DNA of 64,000 nucleotides from Diphasiastrum complanatum (GCA_029204225.1 CM055092.1:38637800-38701799); one strand, 5' to 3'. Numbered from the stretch's first letter, positions 1 through 12,471 are shown. The notes: generated by a model not told the origin, from the sequence alone. Made by a program: numbers and translations.

Positions 1-498
1 TTGCTAGCATCAGACTACTTCATAGATCTATGTGTATGTTCTGTATATGTGTCAAGTATCATCCCATAAGTATATAGTCGCTCTGTGTAACCTTTCATAT
101 TAGAGTGATTAAGCATCTACAACTAATCAGGAAATTACAAGAGTGGCAGATTAGCCACGACCTAGAGTGTATCTGCAGATGTCATGCCATCAGATCAGAC
201 ATTTGTACTTCTGGATACTTGTATGATCTTGCTGGTACTCTTTGGAGCGTGAGGGCAAAAAACGTTTCGCGACATTTTTCGTGTCGCGTCATTGGTTTTG
301 TTTCCGTCATCGGACTTTCTCGTGCTGGACCACAAAAGATTCTCGTTTGCAAATCTTTTGTGTTTGTGTCTTTTTGTTAGGTATTCGCGAAACTTTCGTG
401 CTTCATGTCTCTTGGCTTTTCGTGCTCGCGAACATCTTTGTCAGACAGAGGGTTGAAAGCTAGCAAGGCTTTGTAAATAGAAACGTTTTGTTTTTTCA
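1..498 (-). repeat. Presumed 3' LTR of Copia-A (cut by the window edge)
   Basis: On the minus strand the RNase H end of Copia-A is followed by a purine-rich tract (complement of 499-510), and then a sequence starting TG at 498. That is where a copia 3' LTR begins, so 498 down to 1 is read as LTR. It contains several CG-rich motifs such as TCGCGAA. No matching copy was found by eye next to the primer site at 4.8 kb, so the LTR pair is unconfirmed. Confidence 0.45.
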
Positions 499-522
499 GC
501 TCCCTCTCAAAGGATGATAGCT

Positions 523-1100
523 TTACAATCCCGAGACTATTTCTAGTCTCTTGAAAAGTCCTTTGTCCAGGGCTTTGGTGAAGATGTCAGCAACCATGTC
601 TTTCGTTCCGATGAAGGTGGTCTGCAACATCTTCTTTTCAATTAGATCCCTGATCAAGTGGTACTTGATCGCAATGTGCTTTGTTATGGAATGGAACATG
701 GATCTTTTGTCAGGTGTATTGCAAGGGTGTTGTCCATCTGCAAGACCAGAGGCTCGTTCCTTATTTTGTCCAATTCGTCTAGGAACTACCTTAGCCAAAT
801 TATCTCATTGGCCATCTTTGCTGCTGCAACGTACTTTGCTTCGTAGGATGACTGGGCCACAATGGTCTGCTTCTTGCTGACCTAGAGAACTGCTGCTCCT
901 GATGTAATGGTGCATTCTCCTGAGATGATTTTACAATCGTCTTTGACAGATGCCCAGCTAGCATCGTTGTAGGAAAGTATCCTGAAACCTGCATCATGAC
1001 AATAACACAAGCCATAATCCCTCGTTAATTGAAGATATTGCAAAATGCGTTTTGCAATCTTCCAATGTGTCGAGCTTGGATTCGTACAGAATTGGCTCAT
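523..1100 (-). pseudogene. Copia-A RNase H domain, broken
   Basis: C-terminal RNase H part of the copia polyprotein, which degrades the RNA strand during reverse transcription. The minus strand shows NPSSTHWKIAKRIL and SYNDASWAS (882-1100), then, in another frame, KYHLIRDLIEKK and DMVADIFTKAL (523-798). These are the usual copia landmarks between RT and the 3' LTR. A stop and frame changes separate the blocks, so no functional enzyme can be made. It lies directly downstream of the RT remnant of the same element. Confidence 0.85.
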
Positions 1101-2638
1101 CCTGAATACTGCATAAGCAATATCAGGACGTGTGTTGTCCGCAAGGGATATCAGTGATCCTATCAGCTTCCTGTAAGGTATGAGCTACATCTGTTCTCTC
1201 TCTCTCTTTGGATAGTTATCATTTGTCAGCACCGTTCCTGAGAGCATTGGAGTATTCGCTCCTTTGCAGTTGAGCATCCCAAAGTCCTCTAGGATCTTAT
1301 GGATGTATCTAAACTGGTGAAGGTATAACTTACCTCCCTCATAGTCCTTTTTAATTTACAAGCCCATGTAACACCTGGCTTCTCTCAGATCCACGATCTT
1401 GAAATGTTTCAAGATGTCTGTCTTCACTTCAACAATCAGCTGCTCACTCTTGCAAAGTATCAGAGTGTCATCCACATACACAGCCACAATGATGATCTAC
1501 CCATCTGTAACTTTGACATATACATTGGAATTAGCCAACAGAGGCTTGAATCCTAATGATTTCAGGGCTTGATCTTTCTTCTTGTACCATTGTCGGGTTG
1601 ATTGTTTCAGACCGTAAATACTTCTATGCATTTTGCATGCATAGTCAGGAAGTGAACTTGAGACATATCCTGGGGGTTGATCCATATAGACCTCTTCGTC
1701 TATTTTGCCATGCAAGAAGGCTGTCTTCTCGTCCACAATGTGGATTCTGAGGTCATAAGTTGTTGCATATGCAAATAACAATCATAGGGGCGAATGCTTG
1801 ATGACATGAGAGAAGGTTTCAGAGTAGTCAATACCATATTTCTGAGAGAATTCCTTCACTACCAGTCTTGTCTTGTATTTTCATATTTGAGTTTGAAAAC
1901 CCATTTGTATTTGATAGTCTTGCACTTATGTGGTAATGGCTGCAACGTCTATACCTGGTTCTTCCTCATGGACTCCATCTCTTCATTCATAGCCTAGATC
2001 CATCTGTCCTTTTCTGGACATTCAATCACCTCCTCGAAAATATGTGTTCGCCACTGAATCCGCAGAAGTCTTCTCATGTGGAAGCTGAGCTGCCTAGCAC
2101 ATATCTTGCTGGCACTCTTCGTGGTCTTGTTGACCTTCTAGGAGATCTTCTTGGAATAGCAATGCCTTTGCTTTTGTTTGCTCTGCTCAGTCCGAAATCA
2201 TCTTGGTTTATAGGAACTGTAGCAGTAGGCTACCTCTCAAATCTTTTGTCTTCTAATTCGTCACTCGAATGGGAGGCGACTCGAAAATCTTCGTTTTCAT
2301 GTTTGTCCTCTACTACCTCTGTCACTTGTGACAAATCATAGTACTATCTCTCCAGAACTTCATAGCTGACATGATCGTTAGTGGCCATTGTACTGCTCTC
2401 ATCAAATCTGACATCTCTCATTGTTTTCACAGTGTTCCTGTCTGGCATGTAGACTCTGTAGTATGACGAGTTGTTGTCATAACCTACCAGAAATCCCTAC
2501 TTGGCTTTCTCATCAAGCTTCTTTCAAAGCTTATCAGGAATATGTGCATAAGCTGCACAACCAAAGATTTTCATGTGAGATAGGTTGGGCTTTCTACTCC
2601 ACCATAACTCGTGTGGTGTCGTGTGAGGGACACCAAAC
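1101..2638 (-). pseudogene. Copia-A reverse transcriptase region, broken
   Basis: Minus-strand remnant of the integrase-RT linker and reverse transcriptase. The clearest open block (1497-1781) carries KTAFLHGKIDEEVYMDQPPGY and SIYGLKQSTRQWY, the copia RT core. The YVDD catalytic box follows just past its stop. Near 1.95-2.15 kb the minus strand encodes GFSGE and CPEKDRWI, matching the start of the RT fragment at 9.2-9.66 kb, so both belong to one family. Several stops and frameshifts make it non-functional. Confidence 0.82.
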
Positions 2639-3649
2639 TTACCTGTTCCTGTTCTGGATGTATGGGGCTATAGCTACTGCTTCAACCCAGAGTACCCTTG
2701 GAGCCTTCGAGTAGGCCATCATGCATCTGGCTGCTTCCATCAGGGCTCTAATCTTCCGTTCTACAACATTGTGCTGCGGTGTGTAGGCTGCAGTCCTTTT
2801 GTGAATGATGTCACGATCATTGTAGAAGTCAGTGAAGAGATTCGAGATGTATTTGCCACCTCGATTCATTCTGATCTGTTTCACCTTGCTACTTGTGCAT
2901 CTTTCAATCCAATTCATATATTTTGTGAATTTATCAAGTGCTTCAGATTTATTCTGAATAAAATACACTCTGGCAAACTTGCTATAATCATCAATGAAGG
3001 TTATATAATATTTTGAACCTCTTACTGAGATCACATTGAATGGTCCGCAGATGTCAGAATGCACTAACTCCAAAATCTTAGTCATTTTGTAAGACTCTTT
3101 GATGAATGGAATGCATGACATCTTGCCCTTCAAACATGCATCACAGGTGGTCGAACTGGTTGCATTCAAGATGCTGACTCCTGTTACTGCTCCATGATGG
3201 CTTGTTTGGTAAAGTGCCATTGAGTTCATGTGGCAGAGTCTTCTGTGCCACAGAGTGTCTGGTGAGTCATCATGAGTTTGATGCACCTGATCTGTAGGTA
3301 GGCGCATCTTCAGATGATATAGGTATCCTTTCCTTCTGCCTTGAGCGATTAATGTACTGGTAATGGCGTCAATCACATTGCATGTTTCGTCAGAAAATGT
3401 CACACACATCCCTGCATCTGCTATTCTTGCTACAGAAAGCAAGTCTTGTTGCAGAGTAGGCACGAACAGAACGTCTTCGAGTCGTCTGTCTCTACCATTA
3501 GGGTTGAGCCATAGTGAACCAATACTGTTCACTTGATGTCTAGATCCATCTCCAAGAACTATGAATCTTGAAAAATTTGCACTTCTGAAATCAGACATGA
3601 TTCGTCTTGATGTCACAAAGTGTGAGGCGGCTCCTGAATCTAGGATCAC
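2639..3649 (-). pseudogene. Copia-A protease and integrase
   Basis: A 336-residue open frame holding, in order, the aspartic protease motif (ILDSGAASHF at its start), the GAG-pre-integrase zinc region (LWHRRLCHMN, then CDACLKGK) and the integrase core (ELVHSDICGPF; then IRMNRGGKY; then VVERK). In copia integrases the catalytic triad is D-D35-E. Here the first D and the E are present, but the second D reads N in MNRGGKY and the usual GGEY is GGKY. The enzyme is therefore probably dead although the frame is open. The glycine usual in the RLGH motif is cysteine (RLCH). Confidence 0.88.
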
Positions 3650-3820
3650 CTCATGTGTGTTAGATGTTCACGCTGCACACATGTCTTCACAGATATAAGT
3701 CAAACAGTTTCTGTTCGATCTTTCTTCGCCCATTTTTTAGCTCTCGGGCTCTTCGACATAGGATGAACTATTGTTGTTCTCCTGTCTATTATGTGCTAAT
3801 TTGTTCCTCGGGTTATAGCG

Positions 3821-4220
3821 TCAATCCATGGCTTTGTGACCCTTCTTGTGGCAATGAAGACACTCAATCTTGGGATTGAGCCAGCATGTATCTACTGTAT
3901 GTCCGGCTCTTCTGCATCTCATGCAAGTCTTCTTGTCTGCACCTTGTTGCTTCGACCTTCCTTTTCCAGTTGCCCTTGCTGGTCCTCTCTGCTTGCTGAT
4001 CACGATCCTGTCTCAGATTTGACTCCCTCTTAGGCTTAAATTGTCTCTTGGATTTTTCTTTATTGCCATAAAGGGCCTGGTCAGAACCATCTTTGTGATC
4101 AAGATGTTCTCTAGCCTCGACTTCCTCCCGAATCTCGACAATCGCCTTTTCGAGGTCCATGGTAGGATCTTTCGCGAGCATGATTCTCGTCGTCTGGAAT
4201 GATTTGGGTAAGGCTCTCAA
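3821..4220 (-). pseudogene. Copia-A gag C-terminus with zinc knuckles
   Basis: Two overlapping minus-strand frames cover the nucleocapsid part of gag. The frame at 3821-4003 shows a CCHC knuckle (CMRCRRAGHTVDTC) and a second, partial one (CLHCHKKGH), which would bind the element RNA. The upstream frame (3864-4220) is a basic linker. The frame change between them and the stop before the protease break the polyprotein. Copia-G at 33.05 kb keeps the same first knuckle. Confidence 0.8.
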
Positions 4221-4232
4221 CAGGTATGTGAG

Positions 4233-4688
4233 CTACCTCTTAGTTGACACAACGTTCTCCGCTCTATAGTTATGTAGTGACAGAAACAGATCCTTCATCT
4301 TTCTTACAAAAGAAGTGAGGTCCTTTCCATCCCACTGTAGATTCGTCAGCTGATCTTCCAGCATCATGATTTGACTTTTTGATTTCGTCTGAAATCTTGT
4401 GAGCAATGCATCCCACATTTCTTTAGCTTTGGAGAGTGTAGCCAGGTCAAGTGTGAGACTATCTTCGATGGAAGATGATAGCAAGGCTACTATCTTGTCA
4501 TTTTTCTCCCTCCACTCACGTAGCTCCTTGTCTGATGTCGTAGGCATCTCTTCTATGCCATCCACCCAAGGGAATAAACCTTCGCCCTTGAGTATGAGTG
4601 ATGTCTTAACTTTCCAGTCTAGAAAGTTAGATCCCGCGGAATCAAGAATTGTGCAGATCTTGCCTTGCATGCTGTTGATTGAAGCCAT
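4233..4688 (-). pseudogene. Copia-A gag N-terminal domain
   Basis: A 151-residue minus-strand frame starting MASINSMQGKICTILDSAGS, with the copia gag features SNFLDWKVK, KEMWDALLTRFQ and MMLEDQLTNLQ (UBN2-type gag fold). Gag forms the virus-like particle that packages the element RNA. It starts about 110 bp downstream of the primer-binding site, the usual spacing. Copia-G gag at 32529 is clearly homologous. The frame ends early and does not connect with the zinc-knuckle part, so it is classed as broken. Confidence 0.85.
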
Positions 4689-4797
4689 TGCTTCTAGAGT
4701 CTGTTCTCTTGTTGATGGTTGTTTGTCTGAATGATTGGCCTCTTGGATCTGATAGCTTCTTGGCTACGTCAGATTATGACAATAAAGAGGTAGGTAG

Positions 4798-4809
4798 GCT
4801 CTGATACCA
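4798..4809 (-). promoter_or_regulatory. tRNA-Met-type primer-binding site of Copia-A
   Basis: The plus strand reads GCTCTGATACCA, so the minus strand reads TGGTATCAGAGC. This is the standard plant copia primer site, complementary to initiator tRNA-Met. One base separates it from the presumed 5' LTR, which on the plus strand starts TGATGAAAA at 4811. Confidence 0.85.
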
Positions 4810-4810
4810 C

Positions 4811-5289
4811 TGATGAAAATTCGCGATCGCGAAACTGTCGCGAAAGTGAAGCAACCATGATCCAATGCGATTCAGATGGAGTTCAGATGCGATCGCTGGA
4901 CACTGCCAACTGAATCGCTCCTACAATCCTCCAGAATGTAGTCATGCACTGCTGACCTACGTTTATGTAAATTAATATAGCATTCAACAAATTCAACCAA
5001 TGTGCGGAATTGAAATGAATGGGAGAATCAGACACACGAATAACAGTAGACACATTTGCATTCAAGATCATACATCCTTAATTGACATGTGCACAATGAC
5101 TACAAGATCATCTATTGATTTTCTCTGATTCTTCAAGCACTGCATGCAGATCGATTTCAAAGAGTGCCAAAGGCTTTATCTTTGAGTAGTCGAAACGAAT
5201 TCTTGACTCCATTTTTGATATTGTTTAGAGACATGATATTTACTTCACCCATACTTAGTACAGATATTTCTTAATCGTTTCTTTTTTCA
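4811..5289 (-). repeat. Presumed 5' LTR of Copia-A, outer end uncertain
   Basis: The sequence adjoining the primer site must be LTR if the element is standard. It starts TG at 4811 (the CA end on the minus strand). The outer end near 5289 is a guess from a TTTTTTCA string similar to the end at 498. I could not align it with the other presumed LTR, so the element may be recombinant or the left LTR may be only partly present. Confidence 0.3.
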
Positions 5290-5342
5290 TTATGTTTTAG
5301 ACTTTATATCTGCTATGTTAAGCATACCTTTTTCTTTTTCAC

Positions 5343-5704
5343 TCTCCCGAAGATAAGAAAAATAAAGTCCTTCTAGAGCAATCCAAGAGACATATTCTGA
5401 AGGCAAAAGTAGAAAAAAAGGACATGGATAGACTAGCACGTGGTGAGACCATTGCGGAGGAGGATCCACTAGAGACCTACCTCCCCAAAAACATGGATGA
5501 TCAACCATGCTTCTACACAGTCGAGGAGGCAATTGTAGAGAGATTTTTAAATTTTTAAAGAAAAGGCCCTATACATTGTGCATTGCCGATATACCATATG
5601 GATTTCAAATGAAGGACTCATTAAATGATGATTCTCTTTTCAAATTCACTGAAATCCATAGTTTTATGCAAGGTTTTCTTGAAGTCACAACGTCTCCTAT
5701 TTAA
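5343..5704 (+). pseudogene. Unrecognised coding remnant with a DIPYG motif
   Basis: Two adjoining plus-strand frames look coding but match no family I can name with confidence. The first (5343-5558) is lysine- and acid-rich and ends EEAIVERFLNF. The second (5507-5704) contains KRPYTLCIADIPYGF and FLEVTTSPI. The DIPYG string resembles the D/N-P-P-Y motif of N6/N4 DNA methylases, with I in place of the first P. That resemblance is the only functional hint. It lies between Copia-A and AT-rich DNA and may be part of a host gene or of another element. Confidence 0.3.
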
Positions 5705-8700
5705 AGAGTTGTTATTTTTCATTTTTTTTGGCAATAAGCTTTAGTCCAAAACGCTTTATTGACTTTCTATAATGCGGGAATAGAGAATGTTGTGTGGTAA
5801 ATTTTTAACTTCACAAATTTTTAATTCGTACTTTAATTCAAAGTTTTATTTTGAATTTAGTATAAGCAATCATTTTAACTTAGAAAATCAGAAATCTTTT
5901 ATTTATTTTAATTTGAATATTCCATTTCAGATACAAGCCCAATGTCAAAAACTCGGGTGGAGCGCGACTTTGTAATGAAATAGAATACATGACCATTAAT
6001 ATTATCTCTAGACGACAAGCGTTCCATGCTTCACTACACCACCTTCGGACTAACAAGTTTTGGAAACTTGTTTCAGTATCCAACTCTGACAAAGAAACTA
6101 AAAAATCCAATGATGCATAATAACATATCGCGCAGATTTCGACGTGGGCGTCCGGCGTATTTTCAAAAATTTCATAATCTATCGCAATCCGACATGTTGG
6201 AATATGACGTACAAGTAAAAAAATCCGAAAATGAGTCCCGTAATCGGGAAATATAGCGACGTGTTTTTTCGACGTCCGTGATGAATTAAAAAGAAATTAA
6301 ACTCGCGATTCATGTCGCAAAACATGTCGCAAATTGCGATGGGTGTTGTTGTGACGGGTTTCATGGCTTGTCCCTACCAAAAGCCACAACAATTAATTAA
6401 TTGATATTTTTTCTCACCTAGTTGATTGAGTTTTAGATTTATTCAATGATAGCGGGCATGTGTTGTTCAGAAAAACAGACATGTTGTTGTAGTAGATTTA
6501 GATTTTAATTTAGTTGAATTTGTAAAAATGAGAATGAAATCTCTTTCAGTTTTGCTAGATGAATTGGCTGAGGTAGGAAACAATTTAGATAACGAAGACT
6601 TAGTAATTCCCTTGTCCAAGAAACCACAGCCTCTTGTATCGAGAATGTGGGTGATACATGGGAGTTTGTTGATGTTCTTGTTTACAATTGTTGATGAAGT
6701 TTTGGAAGATGTGCCACTTGACTCTACAATGGCTTCTCAAGTAAAAGAAAAGGACGTCAATGACATCGATGATTTTTGGATGTAATGAATTTTCTTTCAT
6801 TTAGAAAATTGTCTTTATATTTATGGAAATATTGTGTCTTGAAATCTTTTTGATTAATTTAATATTCTTACATTTGTTTGTAATAAAAAAAAATATTTAG
6901 CAGTTTTTTATGATAAGAAATTAACAATTTTAAATCTTCTAAAAATTAAAATGTCCATGATTTTATTTTAACATTAATAACCATTATCAAAATCAAAATT
7001 GCAACGAACTATTAGGTTTTTAGTATTCTAATTTTTTGATGTGTTTTTATAAGTATTTTTTGGAGACAATATTGTTATAGATTTAGAGAGAAGAAAAGTT
7101 TCTTTTTAGGGTGATTTAATTTTTTCACAAATCATGTAATCTCGGTTATTGTAAAATAATTTTATTTGCAATCACGTAATGTTTAAATATTCAATGACTT
7201 CATAGAGATATTTGAAATATAAGTTAAGATTTAAAAAATAGTAAATTTAAGAAATACCTATTAAACTTTTTGCCAAATTTTAAAAATATTTTTCTTGATA
7301 CAAGAATTATCATTTAATTTTTTTTTTCAATCCAAAAAAAAATATTCGAACTTTTATTTTGAATAAGCAAAATGAATTTTTTAGTTATTCTAGTGGTTGA
7401 GTGTGCAATGATGTTATTTTATATAGTATTATTATTTCATATAAGCTAATTTGTAATTATTAATCAAAATCTATTAACAAAATTTTAGTAGCATAATTAA
7501 TTTTCTTGTAAAATATGACATTTTTTTAGTATTACAATATTTTTTTTGAAGCATTTTAAATATGGATAATTTTTATTTTTTTTCTAAAAAATTTAAAAAA
7601 AATGGGTCTCCATGTCATTTCTCTCTTTTTGGGTCATTGATGGCATTGATAAAATAAAGATATTGATGGCTCACTTTGTCAAGGTGTTGAAAGTTTTAAA
7701 TGAGACCGATTTCATTCAAGTTCATTTGGTTGGAGGATTTGTATTTAACAACACTTTGGAATCTAAAGACTTTTTCAAGTATCCTAATGTTAGAAATGAT
7801 CCAAATTACAGTTACCATTGTACATAAAATAATATGTGAATTTGGTGAGAATCTTATAACACTGTGAGAGAAAATAAAATCAAACCATGTGAAGGATTAT
7901 AAAACGACCCCCAAATAGACTACCAATCTAAGGAAATGCTAACAGAAGTCGATCTATACCACAATTACAGCTCAAGTTCCATTGGGCATGGAGTCGAAAA
8001 TAAGGCCGTTCATGATCACATGCACTTTCAATGGCAATCGACAAGGCAAATTCCTAGCCGGTCTACCGACAATTTCTAGATAGCCTAATGAACTCTGAAA
8101 TGAACAAGAGATCACACGTGTAAGCTTTGGCTTTTTGAGATACCGATAGGACGTACAAGCCTGACTTATGTATGAGCTAGAAATCACTTAACGAGTGAGG
8201 TAAAATAGGGTTAGATTTTGAATGACTGTCTAATCTTCATCTGAACCATTTGCATAGGCTTCGGGAATACTTGTTACTAGTAGTGATATGGTCGGCAATT
8301 AGACCATGAGGATAATACAGAGTTTCACAAGTTTGAAATCATAGACATCTCCAAAGCTAAGAGCAACAACCTCAATGAGGACCGTAGGGCCAAATCTCGA
8401 TAAGCCACAATCGGAACAGTGATAGACAAGCAAGATAGAAGATACTATAGACTCTATAGACCCTAAACCAACTCCTATCGACAATTGGGCTATGAAGTCA
8501 ATATGAGAAACGCACCCTAGAATCTCACCATTTATGACTTAGGGTTTGTTAAAGAATGGCAATTACAAGCCAACACTGCGTATGGGCAACAGAGGACACT
8601 TTGTTTGGTGCAAATGTTACTAGTCATGACTTATGTTGTTTGAGGGAATCTGTGATATCAATGTTATGCATACAAGAAAGATACATGCAATCTTTAACTC

Positions 8701-9197
8701 CATATTGTCCACTCACTATGTCTTGGACCATCAATTCTATATAAAAAAACAAACAATATGCAAAACCATCTTCATTGCATGAATGTCAAAAATGGGACAC
8801 TAGTTTTGCTTTTGGCACTTTTCAGACAACAAGGTTGTCTCAATACTTTTATCTTCAAATAACTCTGAGATAACAAGACCACGCTATGATGGTCATAAAG
8901 CACAGACAGACTGGGCAAATTGGGCCACTGATAGACTCTGCTCACAGGTGAGACAGATGGCAGAAACAGATAGATAGATCTAGAGCAGGCTAAAGGAGAC
9001 TGGAACACGGCTATCTAACGGGCCACAGGCAGAACAGAACAGAGAATGGGATGGGTCGCTATTTGCAGGGCAGCAATCAGGTTAGGGCAGGGAACATAGG
9101 AAGGAGAGAGGGCGTGGCCAGATAGGAATCGTGGCCAGAGAAGGAAGATGAGCCGAACAGGAGGAGGGAGCCGCTAACAGAGATTTAGCGCATTCAG
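5705..9197. other. AT-rich stretch with no gene I can assign
   Basis: Mostly non-coding. It has a very AT-rich block at 6.8-7.6 kb. An 85-codon plus-strand frame at 6528-6785 and a 71-codon one at 7612-7827 have no recognisable motif; the first ends acidic (VNDIDDFWM). No LTR ends, tRNA or CRISPR-like repeats were seen. Confidence 0.5.
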
Positions 9198-9660
9198 ATG
9201 GCCGTGGACCAGGACTTGAGCATGCAAACAATGAGGAAATCCGTAGACATGGAGAGAGGGAGGCCACGAGACAGATTCGCAGATAAAGAGTGGCCACAAG
9301 GTACAAGACCACAAAGAGCGCCAACAAGATATGTGCCAGACAGCTCAGCTTCCACATCAAAAAAATTCTGTGGGTTCAGTGGTGAACCACAAACATTCGA
9401 GGAGGCGATTGAAAGTCCAGAAAAGGACAGATGGATCCAAGCCATGAACGAAGAGATGGAGTCCATGAAGAAGAACCAGGTATGGACATTGGAGCCATTA
9501 CCACATAAGTGCAACACTATCAAATGCAAATGGGTCTTCAAGCTCAAATACGGACCAGATGGGAATGTGACGAAATACAAGGCAAGACTGGTAGCGAAGG
9601 GTTTCTCTCAGAGATACGGTATTGACTATTCTGAAACCTTCTCTCCTGTCATCAAACATT
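9198..9660 (+). pseudogene. Copia-A-family fragment (integrase-RT linker and RT start)
   Basis: One open plus-strand frame of 161 codons. It carries [39 protein letters not shown] and [20 protein letters not shown], the N-terminal part of copia RT. It stops abruptly after FSPVIKHSS, where unrelated minisatellite DNA begins. The RT core, YVDD box and RNase H are missing. It is in better condition than the matching part of Copia-A (about 1.8-2.3 kb, minus) and is evidently a truncated second copy of that family. Confidence 0.88.
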
Positions 9661-9780
9661 CATCCCTACATCTTTGGCATTAGACGAAGATCTTGTTGAT
9701 GATCATAATGATGTCACTAGGCACTACATGCCTCATGATGTGGAAGTTATGCATCTTTCCATTTTGCACGTCACTCACTC

Positions 9781-10067
9781 CACCACACCTCACATAGATC
9801 TTTCCATGGAATCTATTCATCCCACGATATCACCACACATAGATTATATTCATCCCATGACTCCTCACATGGATTCTATCCATCCCACAACACCTCACGC
9901 AAATTCTACAATGGATTCTATTCATTCCACGATGTCACCACACATTGATTCTATCTATCTCATGACACCTCACATCGATTCTAACTATCTCATGACACCT
10001 CACATCGATTCTATCCATCCCACGACACCTCACATCGATTCTATCCATCCCACAACACCTCACACAA
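9781..10067 (+). repeat. 30-bp minisatellite in an open frame
   Basis: About nine or ten diverged 30-bp units of the type CACATCGATTCTATCCATCC plus CACGACACCT. The unit length is a multiple of three, so the array stays open and would encode repeats of HIDSIHPTTP within a 159-codon frame (9674-10153). The last units are the most alike. No known protein family is recognised, and coding use is doubtful. Confidence 0.75.
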
Positions 10068-10378
10068 ATTACCTATATGCGATACTCCTCGATATCGAGA
10101 TGACTTTCAAGGGACCATTATCCCATGCAAGGTGTTACGACACTTTCCAATAATCTCATGATTGCAACGACACGTCCACTTTAAGACGAAATATTTTTGT
10201 TGTGTGCGATTTTAATGTGGAATATGCATGACTATCCAGGATTGGGCGATTGTTTAGGTGACTATAGAATGAAATCACTTGTAATTTTTGTATATTTATT
10301 TTTTATGCATGCAATATTTATTCTTTAAAAGAATTCTATTTATAACACGAATTGGATTTGATTCTTTTAGGTTTTACA

Positions 10379-10990
10379 ACTTCTGGATATCACACGTGTC
10401 TCATTTGTGGACCAAATATTGATGCTTGACACTCACGTCATTTAAACAAAGTTGTGTATGAAAATCATCGCAAGTACTTGCATGATGAAAATCATCCATT
10501 TAGAAATGCTCATAGAAGAGGCTTTGGAGGAAGATCAGAAACAAGAATGCCTCCAAAGAGAATGTCCGTGGCAGATTGACACAAACTTTGGATTGAATCC
10601 GAGACTAAGCCAATCAATGGTATGAAAAGACTATCCATATTTCATTGTTTACCATATTGGAATAACCTTTTGATCAATCACTTGCTTGATCCTATGCACA
10701 TATTCAAAAATGTGGGTGACTCAATATGGAAACACTTGGTGGGCGACAAAGACAATATTTCTGCCAAGCATGATCTACAAGAATCAAAAACAAAAAAAGA
10801 GTATTGGCCGAAACTATGTACTGATGGAAATACTTATAGTATTCTAAGAGCCCCTTGGATTCTTACGAAAGAAGAGTATAAGTACGTATGGTCAGTCATT
10901 TGTGAGATGAGTGTTAAGATTGGAAAAACAAATCATATTGATTTCTTGGCTTGCTACAAATGTTGTACCATGCAAGTATGTAGCTCATAA
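10379..10990 (+). pseudogene. CACTA (En/Spm) TNP2-type transposase fragment
   Basis: A plus-strand remnant of a CACTA transposase. The open block 10622-10990 has LPYWNNLLINHLLDPMHIFK followed by NVGDSIW and APWILTKEE, matching the pattern of plant TNP2 transposases, where LPYW and LD-MHI-KNV are conserved. Just upstream, in other frames, come remnants resembling the H-R-F-L-…-HPFR segment. Stops interrupt it and both ends are missing. No terminal inverted repeats starting CACTA were found nearby. Confidence 0.65.
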
Positions 10991-11703
10991 ATGCAAAATG
11001 CCAAGTTTGGCCTATATAGAACTCGAGCTACATGGTTATGTAATGTCTAGATTGAAGAATACAACTTGCATATAGTTTGTAGACATAGAATTAGCAAAGT
11101 CATGCTTGTAGAAACTCATGGCAATTCACATGCATTAGTAAGTGATCCATAGTGACATGCAAGGCATGCACAAAGTGTAATGGACACATGCATGATGATT
11201 TGTACTTTGTTAGTTAGACCTAGTACACTTGTAAAAAGTTGGTAGAATTTCATGCATGGCAAGTGTCAAATGTCACATAGACTCTAGATGTCACTTTAGT
11301 TGTCATTTTGGAATGGACAGATGTGGTTCTACCTTGAGCTACCTCAAACTCCATAAATATGTGTAGCTCTCCTGACAATCAATGATGAAGAACCAAAGTT
11401 TTGTAGCTACCTCATGCCATTTTGGATCTAAACTATTTTGCTTGTTATCTCTCTAGTTTTCTCTCTCTAACTCGTGTTGAAGCTAATGCTAATACACTAA
11501 AATCTTGTACTTTTGTTCATTATTTGATTCATTGCTATCATATTCTGATGCTTAGCATGCTAGATTGTGGTTAAGCCATTTCTTCTAAACTAGATCTTGC
11601 TAAACAATCTAGAATCAGGTTACTGTTCTAATCACAAAGCTTAATCAAGATCAATCATACTTGTGGACATTACCCACACGTGTGAATTCTGGAAATTTTG
11701 TCA
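10991..11703 (+). repeat. 5' LTR of Copia-B, start uncertain
   Basis: The right end is fixed by the primer site: the LTR ends TTTTGTCA at 11703 and TGGTATCAGAGCC follows. The left end is only estimated because no second LTR was found. The LTR contains CACACGTGTG at 11675-11684, close to its end, a motif shared with the LTR of Copia-D. Confidence 0.55.
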
Positions 11704-11715
11704 TGGTATCAGAGC
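11704..11715 (+). promoter_or_regulatory. Primer-binding site of Copia-B
   Basis: TGGTATCAGAGC directly after the LTR end, complementary to initiator tRNA-Met. A leader of about 750 bp separates it from gag. Part of that leader matches, in reverse, the region 27.4-27.6 kb of Copia-E. Confidence 0.88.
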
Positions 11716-12471
11716 CAAATTAAGCTTCGCATGCTAACATCTTTGATTGTACAAGAAATTGAGAGCTAAATCAAGCCAAAAAGTAGTTTTGCACTTTTCT
11801 CACCTTTCTCTGAAGTGTATTTGGATAAAATAGGATTGGAACTGAATTTCCAGACCTGAAAAGTGGTAGTACGGAATTCTAGAATTCCGCACGTGTGAAA
11901 ATCAGATATTTTTAGTCCTTTTGTTTTCCTTGCTAATAGATCCAAAGATAGCACTATTATAGCTTAATGTAAAGCTTATGATCTGTACTTTCCATAGAAA
12001 TCAAAACAAAATCAATTTGATGTGTCTAGCAAGAGTTATAAGCTCTTAAAGAGGATAGGGATAGGTCCAGAATCTGAGTGATAGCATTTTGATTTGATTC
12101 AATCTTGCTTTGTTGTGAATCCATTGTTTTGAGCATCCTACACAAGAAACTGAAGATCAAGACTGAGTTTGAAGTAATGAACACCTTTTGAGCCTTCTGA
12201 GAGTCAATTGTGTTTTCTTTTGAAGCATTTCACACGTGTCAAAAGTAGGATTCAAACTAGCCAAACTGTCTCAATCCACTTTGTGTGTCTGATCTAGATA
12301 ACTTGTTTTGTGGAATATTTGAGAGTCATCTCAAATACAGTTGCAAGTGTTTCACATAGGAAGGTAGTATATCCTTGAAAATACCTATAGTGAAAGAGAG
12401 TAGCAACTTTAAGTGTCATTGGAACAAGCTCAAACATATCTCAGTCCAATAACTAAGAAGTCTTCATTAAA

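Noticed and set aside
5290-5532. 80-codon minus-strand frame
   Set aside because: It is the shadow of the plus-strand coding remnant and has no motif.
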